Of a stretch of 64,000 nt of DNA, positions 1 through 8,187 are shown piece by piece (the first letter of the stretch is position 1; each line of letters opens with the position of its first letter). The translations under genes and the position numbers were made by a program. This DNA comes from Hyphomicrobiales bacterium (GTDB lineage: Bacteria; Pseudomonadota; Alphaproteobacteria; Rhizobiales; Beijerinckiaceae): positions 1-64,000 of the forward strand of contig JAGXAN010000001.1 in the NCBI GenBank assembly GCA_019075865.1. The letters are read 5' to 3'. The notes beneath the pieces were generated by a model. The model was not told where the DNA came from, did not search any database, and worked only from the letters and a program-made list of their open reading frames with translations.

Positions 1-1953
1 CAACCGCCAGTCACCACCACGGCGCTGCCGGCCAGGACGGTGGTGGATGGCACCAGCGCCAGCATCAGCACCGCCTCCGGCTTCTCCGACCCGCTTGGCC
101 TGCCGCTGACCTATTCTGCGACCGGCCTGCCCGCAGGCCTGTCGATCAATGCGACGACCGGCGTCATCTCGGGCACGGTCGATCACAATGCAAGCATTAG
201 CGGTCCCTATACGGGAACCGTCACCGCCTCCGATGGCCAGGGCGGCAGCGTCTCGCAGAGCTTTGCCATTACCTCGACCAATCAGGCGCCAACGCTTGGC
301 ACCGCGACCTCCAACCAGAGCAATAGCGATGGCGCATTGGTTGCGCCCGTTGATGCCTCGAAAGCCTTTGTTGATCCCAATACCGGCGACACCGTCACCT
401 ATACGGCAAGCGGATTGCCTGCAGGCCTGAGCATCAATGCCGCCACCGGCGTCATCTCCGGCACCATTGCCAATAATGCCACCCCCGGTTCCTATAGCGT
501 CACCGTCATTGCCACCGACAACAAGGGCGCGGCGACGCCCGAGACATTCACATGGAATGTCGCCGATGTGCCCCCGGTCACCACCACGGCGCTGCCGGCC
601 AAGACGGTGGTGGATGGCACCAGCGCCAGCATCAATACCGCCTCCGGCTTCTCGGATCCGCTCGGCCTGCCGCTGACCTATTCTGCGGCCGGCCTGCCCG
701 CAGGCCTGTCGATCAATGCGACGACCGGCGTCATCTCGGGCACGGTTGATCACAATGCAAGCATTAGCGGTCCCTATAGTGCGATTGTCACCGCCTCCGA
801 TGGCCAGGGCGGCAGCGTCTCGCAGAGCTTTGCCATTACCTCGACCAATCAGGCGCCAACGCTTGGCACCGCGACCTCAGCGCAGGCCAATGTCGATGGT
901 GCATTGGTTGCCCCGGTGGATGCCTCCAAAGCCTTTGTGGATCCCAATACCGGTGATACCGTCACCTATACGGCAAGCGGATTGCCTGCAGGCCTGAGCA
1001 TTGATGCCACGACCGGCGTCATCTCCGGCACCATTGCCAATAATGCCACCCCCGGTTCCTATAGCGTCACCGTCACCGCCACCGACAACAAGGGCGCGGC
1101 AACGCCCGAGACGTTTACATGGGATGTCAAAGGCATTCCAATCCCGACCACTGCCGGCACCGGGCTCACCGTCGGGCCGGTGACATTGCCGCGTGGTTCG
1201 TTCGTGCAAATGCCCACACGCGCCTATACGGACGTCCAGACCCAAGTGGTGCCGATTGTTGTTAGTACTGTCAACGATATCAATGCTCTTGGCTCCATTG
1301 TTCAGGATATTGGCACCAAGGGTATTGTCGATGCCACCGTTAACGCGATCGCGGATCTGCATGGCGGCGGCTTGACGCCCAACTTCAATGGCACGGACGC
1401 ACACACGCCCCAATATGCGGGTCACGGCTTTGGCTCCGATGATATCCACGCCCATGACCTGTTTGAGCCGGCACCATTTCTGGGGTCTTCGGTACAAAGC
1501 GCAGCGATTTTTCTGAGCCAGTCGCTGCAGGCCAATGGCGCGCGCTATGGGGTGGAGGCAATCATCCGTGATCGCGTGTTGTATATTGACGTGCGCGACC
1601 ATCAGGATGACAGAAATGGCGTTGCCAGTGTCGGTGTGACGCTTGCCGATGGGCGGCCTGCGCCTTCCTGGTTGCAGTTGGATCGGCGGGGTTTGGCCTT
1701 TGGCAAGATTCCGGCCGGCATGGAGCGTCTCGATCTGGAAATGTCGCTGGTCCTGCACAATGGCTTGCGGATCCGTCGGGAAATTTCGGTGGATCTGTCA
1801 ACCGGTCAGTTGAAGCTGATCAAGCGCGATGACCATTCAGGTGCAACAGCCCCCAGCCTGACCCGCGCCTTTGCCCAATACGCGCCGCGCCAGGGGTGGA
1901 ACGCCTCACATCTGGCGGCGGGCCTTGCGCAAGGCGCCAGCCTGCAAAAATAA
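1..1953 (+). CDS. Ig-like (He_PIG) repeat surface protein, 3' part
   Basis: The reading frame is open from base 1, so the gene is cut by the window edge and its N-terminus is not visible. What remains is 650 codons. The first 380 or so residues are cadherin/Ig-like putative Ig (He_PIG) modules, each with a core resembling LPAGLSINATTGVISGT, arranged as two nearly identical 189-residue double modules. The last 250 residues are non-repetitive. They end with another He_PIG-like strand pattern (LQLDRRGLAFGKIPAG) and a Lys-terminated tail. Such proteins are usually large secreted or cell-surface adhesins. The next gene is a TolC-family outer-membrane protein, which fits type I secretion, but no RTX nonapeptides are visible in this part. 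The adhesin role is inferred. Confidence 0.75.
   Translation, partial: QPPVTTTALPARTVVDGTSASISTASGFSDPLGLPLTYSATGLPAGLSINATTGVISGTVDHNASISGPYTGTVTASDGQGGSVSQSFAITSTNQAPTLGTATSNQSNSDGALVAPVDASKAFVDPNTGDTVTYTASGLPAGLSINAATGVISGTIANNATPGSYSVTVIATDNKGAATPETFTWNVADVPPVTTTALPAKTVVDGTSASINTASGFSDPLGLPLTYSAAGLPAGLSINATTGVISGTVDHNASISGPYSAIVTASDGQGGSVSQSFAITSTNQAPTLGTATSAQANVDGALVAPVDASKAFVDPNTGDTVTYTASGLPAGLSIDATTGVISGTIANNATPGSYSVTVTATDNKGAATPETFTWDVKGIPIPTTAGTGLTVGPVTLPRGSFVQMPTRAYTDVQTQVVPIVVSTVNDINALGSIVQDIGTKGIVDATVNAIADLHGGGLTPNFNGTDAHTPQYAGHGFGSDDIHAHDLFEPAPFLGSSVQSAAIFLSQSLQANGARYGVEAIIRDRVLYIDVRDHQDDRNGVASVGVTLADGRPAPSWLQLDRRGLAFGKIPAGMERLDLEMSLVLHNGLRIRREISVDLSTGQLKLIKRDDHSGATAPSLTRAFAQYAPRQGWNASHLAAGLAQGASLQK
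4..570 (+). repeat. 567-bp tandem repeat, copy 1
   Basis: First of two consecutive 567-bp (189-codon) units inside the Ig-like gene. It starts at the codons for PPVTTTALPA. Most differences from copy 2 are single-base or local, which suggests recent duplication or ongoing gene conversion. Further copies may lie upstream, outside the window. Confidence 0.9.
571..1137 (+). repeat. 567-bp tandem repeat, copy 2
   Basis: Second in-frame unit, directly abutting copy 1. It encodes the same two He_PIG modules and is followed by the non-repetitive C-terminal region. The period is a multiple of three, so changes in copy number keep the frame. Confidence 0.9.
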
Positions 1954-2206
1954 ATAAGGATTTAACAAAACTGATTCGGCCAAAACGCAGCTCCCGTCAA
2001 ACGGGAAAAGCGGCCTTGGCCATAGTTTTGTGCCCATTTCACGCGAATCCACAGGAAAATAGGTTCTTTCTCCACCTATTTTGCAGTTGAGAAGCGGCCG
2101 CCTGATTCCAGAAAATTAAATATATGTTAACCATAATGCAGGATTTTAGTCCCACTCCCGGACAAGGGAAGTGATCGATTTTTGTTGTATTAGGCCGATT
2201 GATTTT

Positions 2207-3742
2207 ATGAAAAAAATCCTATTGTCAGCTACTATTTTAGGTAGCTTGGCCATTTCAGGTTGCGCAGTTCGCCCGGCACCGCTCACGGGTGATGATCTGT
2301 CAGCTTTTGCCAATGGCGCAATTGCGCGCGTCACCGCGGATCAGGAGCCTGTATCGCGGGCGATTACCCTGAAGGAAGCGATTGCGCGCGCCCTGAAGTA
2401 CAATCTCGACTATAAGGTTGAAAAGTTACAACATTCCTTAAAAATTCGCGATCTCGACGTTTTCAATTCAAATTTAATGCCGGCGGTTCTGGCCGATGCG
2501 GGCTATAGCGGCCGCAATTCGGTCAATGCGTCCAATTCCCAATCCGCATTGACCGGGCAGACCTTTCTGCAAAGCGCCTATTCGCAGGACCGCAATGATG
2601 TCGCCGGTGACCTGGACCTGAATTGGAACATTCTGGATTTTGGCCTGTCCTATATTCAGGCGCAGCAAGCGGCGGACCAGACGCTGATTGCCCGCGAGGA
2701 CCAGCGCAAAGTGGTCAACCGCATCGTCTCGGATGTGCGTTCGGCCTATTGGCGCGCCTTGAGTGCCCAGCATCTGGTTTCGCGCCTGCGCGGGATCGAG
2801 GGGCAGGTCACCCGTGCCATTTCCGACAGCCGCAAGATTTATGACATCCACGAGACTTCGCCGACTGCCGCGCTGACCAATGAGCGCGAATTACTCGAAA
2901 TCAAGCATCAGGCCGAGCAGATCGAGGGCGACCTGATAGCTTCCAAGGCACAGCTTGCGGCCCTGATGAACCTGCCGCCGGATACAAAATATCGGGTAGC
3001 CGAAGGCATTCTGCCCAGCCGGCCCGAAGTCTTGCGTTTCCCGCAATCGCAACTGGTGCGTATTGCCCTCGAAAATCGGCCCGAATTACGCGAAGTGGAA
3101 TATAAAGAGCGCATTAACGAGAAGGAGGCCACGGCCGCCCTGATCAAAATGTTGCCGGGCGTGCAATTATTCGCGGGCCCGAATTTTGACACCAATTCCT
3201 TCCTGTTGCATGGCTCGTGGCTCGGTTGGGGTGCCAAGGCAAGCTGGAACGCCGTAAACCTGTTTCGCTACCCAACCATCAAGGCGCAGGTTGCCGCCCA
3301 GCAGGATCTGCTAGACCAGCGTGCCTTGGCTGTAACCATGGCCGTGATGACGCAGGTTTACGTCAGCCGTCTGCGCTACGACCATTATGTCAAGGAATTC
3401 AAAACGACCACGCAATTCCTTGGGGTGCAGCGTTTGATCGTGCAGCAGATCGCGGCGGAGGCCGCTTCCTCAAGGATCAGCGATCAGACCCTGATCCGCG
3501 AGAAAATGAACCTTCTGGTTGCGGAAGCCAAACGCGACATTGCCCTTTCCAACCTTCAGGCAGCGATTGGCAACATATATCAATCGGTCGGGCTCAATCC
3601 AATTCCGGAAGACATTGATACCTCGAAACCGCTGCATGACCTGATGCAGGATATGGACCACAAAAGTCTGTTCAAGATAGCGCCTTCGGCTGCGGCGGCG
3701 CCAACCCTGGCCCCCGAAACCAGCACAGCCAAGCCGGCCTGA
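2207..3742 (+). CDS. TolC-family outer-membrane lipoprotein
   Basis: This 511-residue protein has the two-repeat helical barrel architecture of TolC/OEP efflux ducts. An OEP domain runs from about residue 50 to 460, with long alpha-helical stretches rich in Gln, Ala and Arg. The start at 2207 is chosen over an upstream GTG because it begins a lipoprotein signal peptide, MKKILLSATILGSLAISGC, with the lipobox Cys at position 19. It probably forms the outer-membrane channel of a type I secretion or RND efflux system. No ABC/HlyD partners follow: the next gene is convergent. Lying 253 bp after the Ig-like giant protein gene, it may export that protein, which is inferred from position only. The C-terminal 40 residues are Ala/Pro rich. 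Confidence 0.85.
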   Translation: MKKILLSATILGSLAISGCAVRPAPLTGDDLSAFANGAIARVTADQEPVSRAITLKEAIARALKYNLDYKVEKLQHSLKIRDLDVFNSNLMPAVLADAGYSGRNSVNASNSQSALTGQTFLQSAYSQDRNDVAGDLDLNWNILDFGLSYIQAQQAADQTLIAREDQRKVVNRIVSDVRSAYWRALSAQHLVSRLRGIEGQVTRAISDSRKIYDIHETSPTAALTNERELLEIKHQAEQIEGDLIASKAQLAALMNLPPDTKYRVAEGILPSRPEVLRFPQSQLVRIALENRPELREVEYKERINEKEATAALIKMLPGVQLFAGPNFDTNSFLLHGSWLGWGAKASWNAVNLFRYPTIKAQVAAQQDLLDQRALAVTMAVMTQVYVSRLRYDHYVKEFKTTTQFLGVQRLIVQQIAAEAASSRISDQTLIREKMNLLVAEAKRDIALSNLQAAIGNIYQSVGLNPIPEDIDTSKPLHDLMQDMDHKSLFKIAPSAAAAPTLAPETSTAKPA

Positions 3743-3748
3743 AACCGG

Positions 3749-4825
3749 CTAGAAATCATAGTCGATCACGACATCCGGCCCCAGCGGAAAGGATTGGCAG
3801 GTTAGAATATAGCCCTGCTCCAACTCGCTGGCGTTGAGGCCATAGTTTTTCACCATTTCAACGCTTCCAGACACCAGTTTGGCCCGGCAGGTGGCGCAGA
3901 CCCCGGATTTGCAGGCGTAGGGGGCGGCAAGGCCGGCCTCCTGCACACTGCCCAACAGGTTTAATTTGTCCGGATTGAATGGAATCACCCGGCGACGGCC
4001 ATCCAGGATCGCGGTGAAGTTGAGGCCAGTCGCAGATTGCAGACGGTTGGCTATCTCGCGGCTGTCGTCAGCAGTGTCGGGGGCTATACCAAATCGCTCA
4101 ACCAGAATTTTCTCAAGGCCAACACCGCGTTCGCGCAGCACCGCCTCGGCGTTGTCCATCATCGCGCCCGGCCCGCAGATGAAAAACGCATCCACTTTGG
4201 CAACCGATACCAGAGAATCGCAGATTTCCGCCAGTTTGGCGCGGGTGAGGCGGCCATTGAACCAATCGATCTCGTCCGCTTCGGCACTCAGGAAATGATG
4301 CACGGCAAGCCGCCCCATATAGCGGTTCTTGAGATCCGCCAATTCTTCCAAAAACAGAATGGAACGACTGTCGCGGTTGCCAAAAATCAGCGTGAATTGG
4401 CTGTCGGGTTCCTCCAGCAAAGCAGCCTTCAGCAGGCTGAGCACCGGGGTAATGCCGGAACCGGCTGCGATCCCGACATAATTGTGGTGGGCATCGGCGG
4501 TAAAATCATGGGTAAAGCGCCCCATTGCCGGCATCACATCGAGGGTCTGGCCCACGGCAAGGCTCTGGTTGGCAAAACTGGAGAAAACACCCCCCGCTAT
4601 ATGCTTGATGGCGATCTTCAACTCGCCTTCCTGGGGGGCGGCGCAAAGCGAATAATTGCGGCGGATCTCCTCGCCGTTCCAGATTGTGCGTAGGGTGAGA
4701 TGCTGCCCGGCCCGGAATGCGAACCGGGCCTTCAGCGCCTCCGGCACATCGAACCGGATGCAGACGGCATTCGCGGTTTCGCGCTGCAAATCGGCAATGG
4801 TCAGGGGGTAAAAATGGTTCGACAT
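3749..4825 (-). CDS. paaE: phenylacetyl-CoA epoxidase reductase subunit PaaE
   Basis: Reductase (358 aa) that passes electrons from NAD(P)H through FAD and a 2Fe-2S centre to the di-iron oxygenase PaaA. The N-terminal two thirds is a ferredoxin-NADP reductase fold, with RNYSLC for FAD binding and GSGITPVLSLL for the nucleotide. The C-terminal plant-type ferredoxin has Cys305, Cys310, Cys313 and Cys343 in the C-X4-C-X2-C-X29-C pattern. A longer in-frame extension exists, but the start at 4825 matches the family. It is the last gene of paaABCDE and lies 13 bp after paaD. It converges with the TolC-family gene, leaving 6 bp between the stops. Confidence 0.93.
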   Translation of the reverse strand: MSNHFYPLTIADLQRETANAVCIRFDVPEALKARFAFRAGQHLTLRTIWNGEEIRRNYSLCAAPQEGELKIAIKHIAGGVFSSFANQSLAVGQTLDVMPAMGRFTHDFTADAHHNYVGIAAGSGITPVLSLLKAALLEEPDSQFTLIFGNRDSRSILFLEELADLKNRYMGRLAVHHFLSAEADEIDWFNGRLTRAKLAEICDSLVSVAKVDAFFICGPGAMMDNAEAVLRERGVGLEKILVERFGIAPDTADDSREIANRLQSATGLNFTAILDGRRRVIPFNPDKLNLLGSVQEAGLAAPYACKSGVCATCRAKLVSGSVEMVKNYGLNASELEQGYILTCQSFPLGPDVVIDYDF

Positions 4826-4838
4826 GAATCGCGGTTCC

Positions 4839-5330
4839 TCAATGGCATTTGAAGCGGTCAAATGGCTCTTGGCAGGCATTGCAGCGCCAAAGTGCCTTGC
4901 AGGGCGTCGATGCAAAGCGGCTGATTTCTGTGGTGTTGTGGGAGCCGCATTGCGGGCATTGCGCCGCGAGGCGGTTGCGCAGGCTCGGCGCGCCATCGCC
5001 CAATGGCGGCGGCGCAATGCCATAGGCCAGCAGTTTCGCCCGCCCGGCCTGCGTGATCCAGTCGGTTGACCACGCCGGTGCCAATTCGGTTTTCACAAGG
5101 ATGCGCGACAGGCCAGCAGCATCGAGCGCGGCCCGGATGGATTGCTCGATTACCAGGGTGGCCGGGCAACCCGAATAGGTCGGCGTGATGATCACCACCT
5201 CGCGCAGCGGGTCAAAGCCGCGCACAATGCCAAGCTCTACCACGGAAATAACCGGGATTTCGGGGTCCGGCACCGCAGCCAGCACCGCCATCACTTCTTG
5301 CGCGTCAATCGTGCCGATTTCCCGTTGCAT
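4839..5330 (-). CDS. paaD: phenylacetyl-CoA epoxidase assembly protein PaaD
   Basis: PaaD (163 aa) belongs to the DUF59/MIP18 group and is thought to help mature the metal centre of the PaaABCE epoxidase. The N-terminal part has the DUF59 signature DPEIPVISVVELGIVR and the conserved YSGCPAT segment. The C-terminal tail is a cysteine-rich zinc-ribbon-like module, with Cys125, Cys128, Cys144, Cys150, Cys153 and Cys162. It lies 20 bp after paaC and 13 bp before paaE, within one minus-strand operon. Confidence 0.92.
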   Translation of the reverse strand: MQREIGTIDAQEVMAVLAAVPDPEIPVISVVELGIVRGFDPLREVVIITPTYSGCPATLVIEQSIRAALDAAGLSRILVKTELAPAWSTDWITQAGRAKLLAYGIAPPPLGDGAPSLRNRLAAQCPQCGSHNTTEISRFASTPCKALWRCNACQEPFDRFKCH

Positions 5331-5350
5331 GGGTTCACTTTTGCCCCATT

Positions 5351-6109
5351 CTACCAGCTTGCGCCGGGATAGGCCCGCTGCAAAAACTGCATTTGGCTGA
5401 GCAAATGGCCCAGATGCTCCGAATGATGGCCGCGCCGGCCACCGGTAATGGCGCGGTGCTTTTTGGGCACCGGCAGGTTCGCGTCGTTCAGGACATCGAT
5501 GATGCGGGCGTCATAAGCGGCGCGAAGGCTGGCCTTGTCGACACCAATGCCACGTTGGACCATTTCATTATCCACATCGTCGCCGATGAACAGTTCTTCG
5601 ACGAACCGCCAATTCCAGTCGAGTCCGGCGCTGAGGCGTTGATGGCTCTCGGGCGTGCCGTCGCCGAGCCGTACCATCCAATCATTGGCGAATTCGACGT
5701 GATAGGAAACTTCCTTCACGGATTTGGCAGCCATTGCGGCAAGCGTTGCGTCCTTGGACGCGGCAAGTGCGCTCAAAAACAGCCAATGCCAATTCGAAAA
5801 CAGGAATTGCCGGGCAATGGTCTGGCCAAAATCGCCATTGGGCTGCTCGACCAGCAGGCAATTCTCATAATCGAGGGCATCGCGATGAAAAGCCAGGCCG
5901 TCGGCATCGCGCCCCGCGCCTTCCAGATCGCCCGCGTAGCCCAGCGCACTGGTCGCCTGACCGATCAGGTCGAGCCCGATATTGGTCAGCGACAAATCAA
6001 CCTCCAGCGCCGCTGCATGGCCACACCATTCGCTGAGGCGCTGCCCGAGGATGAGGCTGTCATCACCCAGACGCAAAGCGTAATGGAACAAAGGCTGGTC
6101 GATCATCAC
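5351..6109 (-). CDS. paaC: phenylacetyl-CoA epoxidase structural subunit PaaC
   Basis: PaaC (252 aa) is the ferritin-like partner of PaaA. In the family it lacks a functional di-iron centre and forms the stable PaaAC heterodimer core of the 1,2-phenylacetyl-CoA epoxidase. Family features visible here are an N-terminal FHYALRLGDDSLILGQRLSEW segment in two overlapping parts, KEVSYHVEF in the middle, and the C-terminal GGRRGHHSEHLG motif. Two ATG codons are adjacent (6109 and 6106), and the first is used. It lies 5 bp after paaB. Confidence 0.92.
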   Translation of the reverse strand: MMIDQPLFHYALRLGDDSLILGQRLSEWCGHAAALEVDLSLTNIGLDLIGQATSALGYAGDLEGAGRDADGLAFHRDALDYENCLLVEQPNGDFGQTIARQFLFSNWHWLFLSALAASKDATLAAMAAKSVKEVSYHVEFANDWMVRLGDGTPESHQRLSAGLDWNWRFVEELFIGDDVDNEMVQRGIGVDKASLRAAYDARIIDVLNDANLPVPKKHRAITGGRRGHHSEHLGHLLSQMQFLQRAYPGASW

Positions 6110-6114
6110 TCTGC

Positions 6115-6429
6115 CTATATGTGCTTGATATTCTTGGGGATGTTATAGAAAGTCGGGTGTCGGTAAACCTTGTCTGCCGCCGGCTCGAAAAACGCATCGG
6201 CATGGGCGGGGTCCGAGGCGCTGATCGAAGTGGAGGCCGCCACCCATATGCTGACCCCTTCCATGCGGCGCGTATAGGTGTCGCGCGCATGTTTCAGCGC
6301 CAGTTCCGCATCGGGCGCATGCACGCTGCCGACATGCCGGTGCGACAAGCCCCCGCGCGTGCGGATGAACACCTCCCACAAGGCCCAATCGCCTTTGAGC
6401 GAGGCTTCGTTGGTGGCCTTGTCACTCAT
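6115..6429 (-). CDS. paaB: phenylacetyl-CoA epoxidase subunit PaaB
   Basis: Small subunit (104 aa) of the epoxidase that bridges PaaAC dimers in the multimeric complex. It starts with [10 protein letters not shown] and contains the diagnostic [20 protein letters not shown] segment in its first half and [11 protein letters not shown] near the end. The open frame runs 49 codons further upstream inside paaA. The ATG at 6429 is chosen because it makes a 4-bp ATGA overlap with the paaA stop and gives the usual family length. Confidence 0.93.
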   Translation of the reverse strand: MSDKATNEASLKGDWALWEVFIRTRGGLSHRHVGSVHAPDAELALKHARDTYTRRMEGVSIWVAASTSISASDPAHADAFFEPAADKVYRHPTFYNIPKNIKHI

Positions 6430-7415
6430 GCGGCGTTCCTCTTGGCTTTTTTGACGGCATGGGCTGCCGCAGCCTCGCGCACCCAGGCGCCGTCTTCCCA
6501 GGCTTTCACACGAGCGCTCATCCGCTCTTTGGCGACCTGGCCTTCGCCGCGCACCACGGCGTAAAACTCTTCCCAATCGATCGGGCCATAGTCGTAATGG
6601 TCACGCGCTTCATTCCATTTCAGCTCGGGGTCGGGCAGGGTGAGGCCCAGCGCCAGCGCCTGCGGCACGGTGACATCGATAAATCTCTGGCGCAGATCGT
6701 CATTGCTCTCGCGCTTGATCCGCCAGCGCATGGATTGCGCTGAATTGGGCGAATTGTCATCGGGTGGGCCAAACATCATGATGGACGGCCACCACCAACG
6801 GTTCAAGGCATCCTGCGCCATACGTTTTTGCGCGGCACTGCCATTGGCCAGCGTCATCATGATTTCATAGCCCTGGCGCTGATGAAAGCTCTCTTCCTTG
6901 CAAATGCGCACCATGGCCCGCGCATAGGGGCCATAGGATGTGCGCTGCAACGGCACCTGGTTCATGATCGCGGCACCATCCACCAGCCAGCCAATCGCCC
7001 CCATATCGGCCCAGGTCAGGGTCGGATAATTGAAAATCGTGCTGTATTTGGCCTTGCCCGAATGCAGCGCCTCAATCATCTGCTCGCGTGAGGTGCCAAG
7101 CGTTTCGGCTGCGCAATAGAGATAGAGCCCATGCCCGCACTCGTCTTGCACTTTTGCCAAAAGCACGGCCTTGCGGCGCAGGCTGGGCGCGCGGGTGATC
7201 CAGTTGCCCTCTGGCAGTGTCCCGACAATCTCGCTATGCGCGTGCTGGGAAATCTGCCGCACAAGGGTGCGGCGATAGGCTTGCGGCATCCAGTCTTTGG
7301 GCTCGATGAATGCGTCCGCCGCCACCCGCGCCTCGAAAGCCGCTACCAGTTCCGGTGGATCGGCGCTCAATGAATTATCGAGGGCTGAGACTTTCTGAAG
7401 TTCGGTGGTGTACAA
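6426..7415 (-). CDS. paaA: phenylacetyl-CoA epoxidase catalytic subunit PaaA
   Basis: Catalytic di-iron subunit (329 aa) that epoxidises the ring of phenylacetyl-CoA, the committing step of aerobic phenylacetate breakdown. Likely metal ligands are in the motifs HSEIVG (Glu62), DECGHG (Glu92, His95) and KEESFHQRQ (Glu174/175, His178). The sequence is collinear with characterised PaaA from about residue 30. No ATG suits the N-terminus. A TTG at 7413-7415 follows an AAAAAGGG Shine-Dalgarno about seven bases away and is the best start; in-frame alternatives are ATT or CTG a few codons upstream. It is the first gene of paaABCDE and sits behind an operator-bearing promoter. Confidence 0.92.
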   Translation of the reverse strand: MYTTELQKVSALDNSLSADPPELVAAFEARVAADAFIEPKDWMPQAYRRTLVRQISQHAHSEIVGTLPEGNWITRAPSLRRKAVLLAKVQDECGHGLYLYCAAETLGTSREQMIEALHSGKAKYSTIFNYPTLTWADMGAIGWLVDGAAIMNQVPLQRTSYGPYARAMVRICKEESFHQRQGYEIMMTLANGSAAQKRMAQDALNRWWWPSIMMFGPPDDNSPNSAQSMRWRIKRESNDDLRQRFIDVTVPQALALGLTLPDPELKWNEARDHYDYGPIDWEEFYAVVRGEGQVAKERMSARVKAWEDGAWVREAAAAHAVKKAKRNAA

Positions 7416-7465
7416 AATGCGACCCTTTTTCAGTAGCTATGTGGCGGCTATTTCGACGGTTTATC

Positions 7466-7494
7466 AATATATGATTAGCTGACCGATCGGTCAA
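7466..7494 (-). promoter_or_regulatory. paaA promoter with overlapping palindromic operator
   Basis: On the minus strand, TTGACC (7494-7489) and TATATT (7471-7466) are separated by exactly 17 bp, giving 5/6 matches to each sigma70 box. The perfect 14-bp palindrome TGACCGATCGGTCA (7480-7493) covers the -35 box and part of the spacer. A repressor bound here would exclude RNA polymerase. The sequence resembles the TetR-type PaaR operators known from other proteobacteria. The TetR gene at 11542-12186 is the obvious candidate, which is inferred. Predicted transcription would start near 7459, leaving a leader of about 45 bases. Confidence 0.75.
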
Positions 7495-7502
7495 CTATAT
7501 AA

Positions 7503-7952
7503 TCAAGTGACGATCGGCCCGCCAACCACCCGTGACAGGCCCTGAAAATCAGCAACCGCGCGGCCATCGGCTGTGCTGACATGGACAGCATAGCTGCCGC
7601 TGCGCCCGGCACTGCCAAGTTCCCGCGCTTCGGCGATCAGGGTTTCGCCCTCGCGCGCCGGTGTCAGGAAAATGATGGAAGCCTGCGCCGCGACGGCAAT
7701 CGCATTGGCGCTGTTGCAGGCATAGGCAAAGGCTGAATCAGCAAAGGCAAAGATGATTCCGCCATGCAGGGTTGCGTGGCCGTTCAGCATATCCCCACGA
7801 ACGTGCATCTGGATGCGCGCATAGCCCAACCGCGCTTCCAGCAGCTTGATGCCCCAAGCCTCACTGGTCGGTTCGCGCTTGCGCAGCACAGCTGCCACTT
7901 CGGCCGCCAGTTGGTCGGCAAGAAGATCGGGATTGGATGATTTTGCGTTCAT
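7503..7952 (-). CDS. paaI: hydroxyphenylacetyl-CoA thioesterase PaaI
   Basis: Hot-dog-fold thioesterase (149 aa) that releases CoA from dead-end hydroxylated phenylacetyl-CoA products. The core GHATLHGGIIFAFADSAFAYAC, split around the HGG turn, is typical of PaaI: Asn47 and the Asp of FADSAFA are expected active-site positions. An upstream GTG would add nine residues. The ATG at 7952 follows AAGG with eight-base spacing and is preferred. Its stop lies 9 bp upstream of the paaA operator on the same strand, so paaI transcription could read through into paaABCDE. Confidence 0.88.
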   Translation of the reverse strand: MNAKSSNPDLLADQLAAEVAAVLRKREPTSEAWGIKLLEARLGYARIQMHVRGDMLNGHATLHGGIIFAFADSAFAYACNSANAIAVAAQASIIFLTPAREGETLIAEARELGSAGRSGSYAVHVSTADGRAVADFQGLSRVVGGPIVT

Positions 7953-8187
7953 TTCTCGATCCTTGTTGGCAAGTGTCACTAGACCCCGACTTGCGCTGGC
8001 AATATTTTTGCAAGTCCCCCAGTGCCTTTACAGAGCCCGGTTCGGGGAAAATCTTGGAACAGCCTAGTGCAAATATTCGCCCTTGCCAATTCCCGCCTGA
8101 CCGTTCATTTTATTATTCAATACCCATAATTTTGACAGCCCGGCAGGCATTTTGCGCCATGCCGGGGCGCTCTAGGGAGTTTGTTCA

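Noticed and set aside
4-1137. Two 567-bp direct repeats as ends of a mobile element
   Set aside because: They are in-frame, contiguous coding repeats of Ig-like modules with no transposase or inverted ends.
1992-2006. Terminator after the Ig-like gene
   Set aside because: TCCCGT/ACGGGA stem with a three-base loop is followed by AAAAGCGG rather than T residues.
3732-3750. Terminator between the TolC-family gene and paaE
   Set aside because: AGCCGG/CCGGCT can pair, but the stem lies mostly in coding sequence and has no T tract on either strand.
8091-8115. Second paaR-type operator before paaZ
   Set aside because: Only a TGACCG half site near 8098 is present; the other half is not recognisable.
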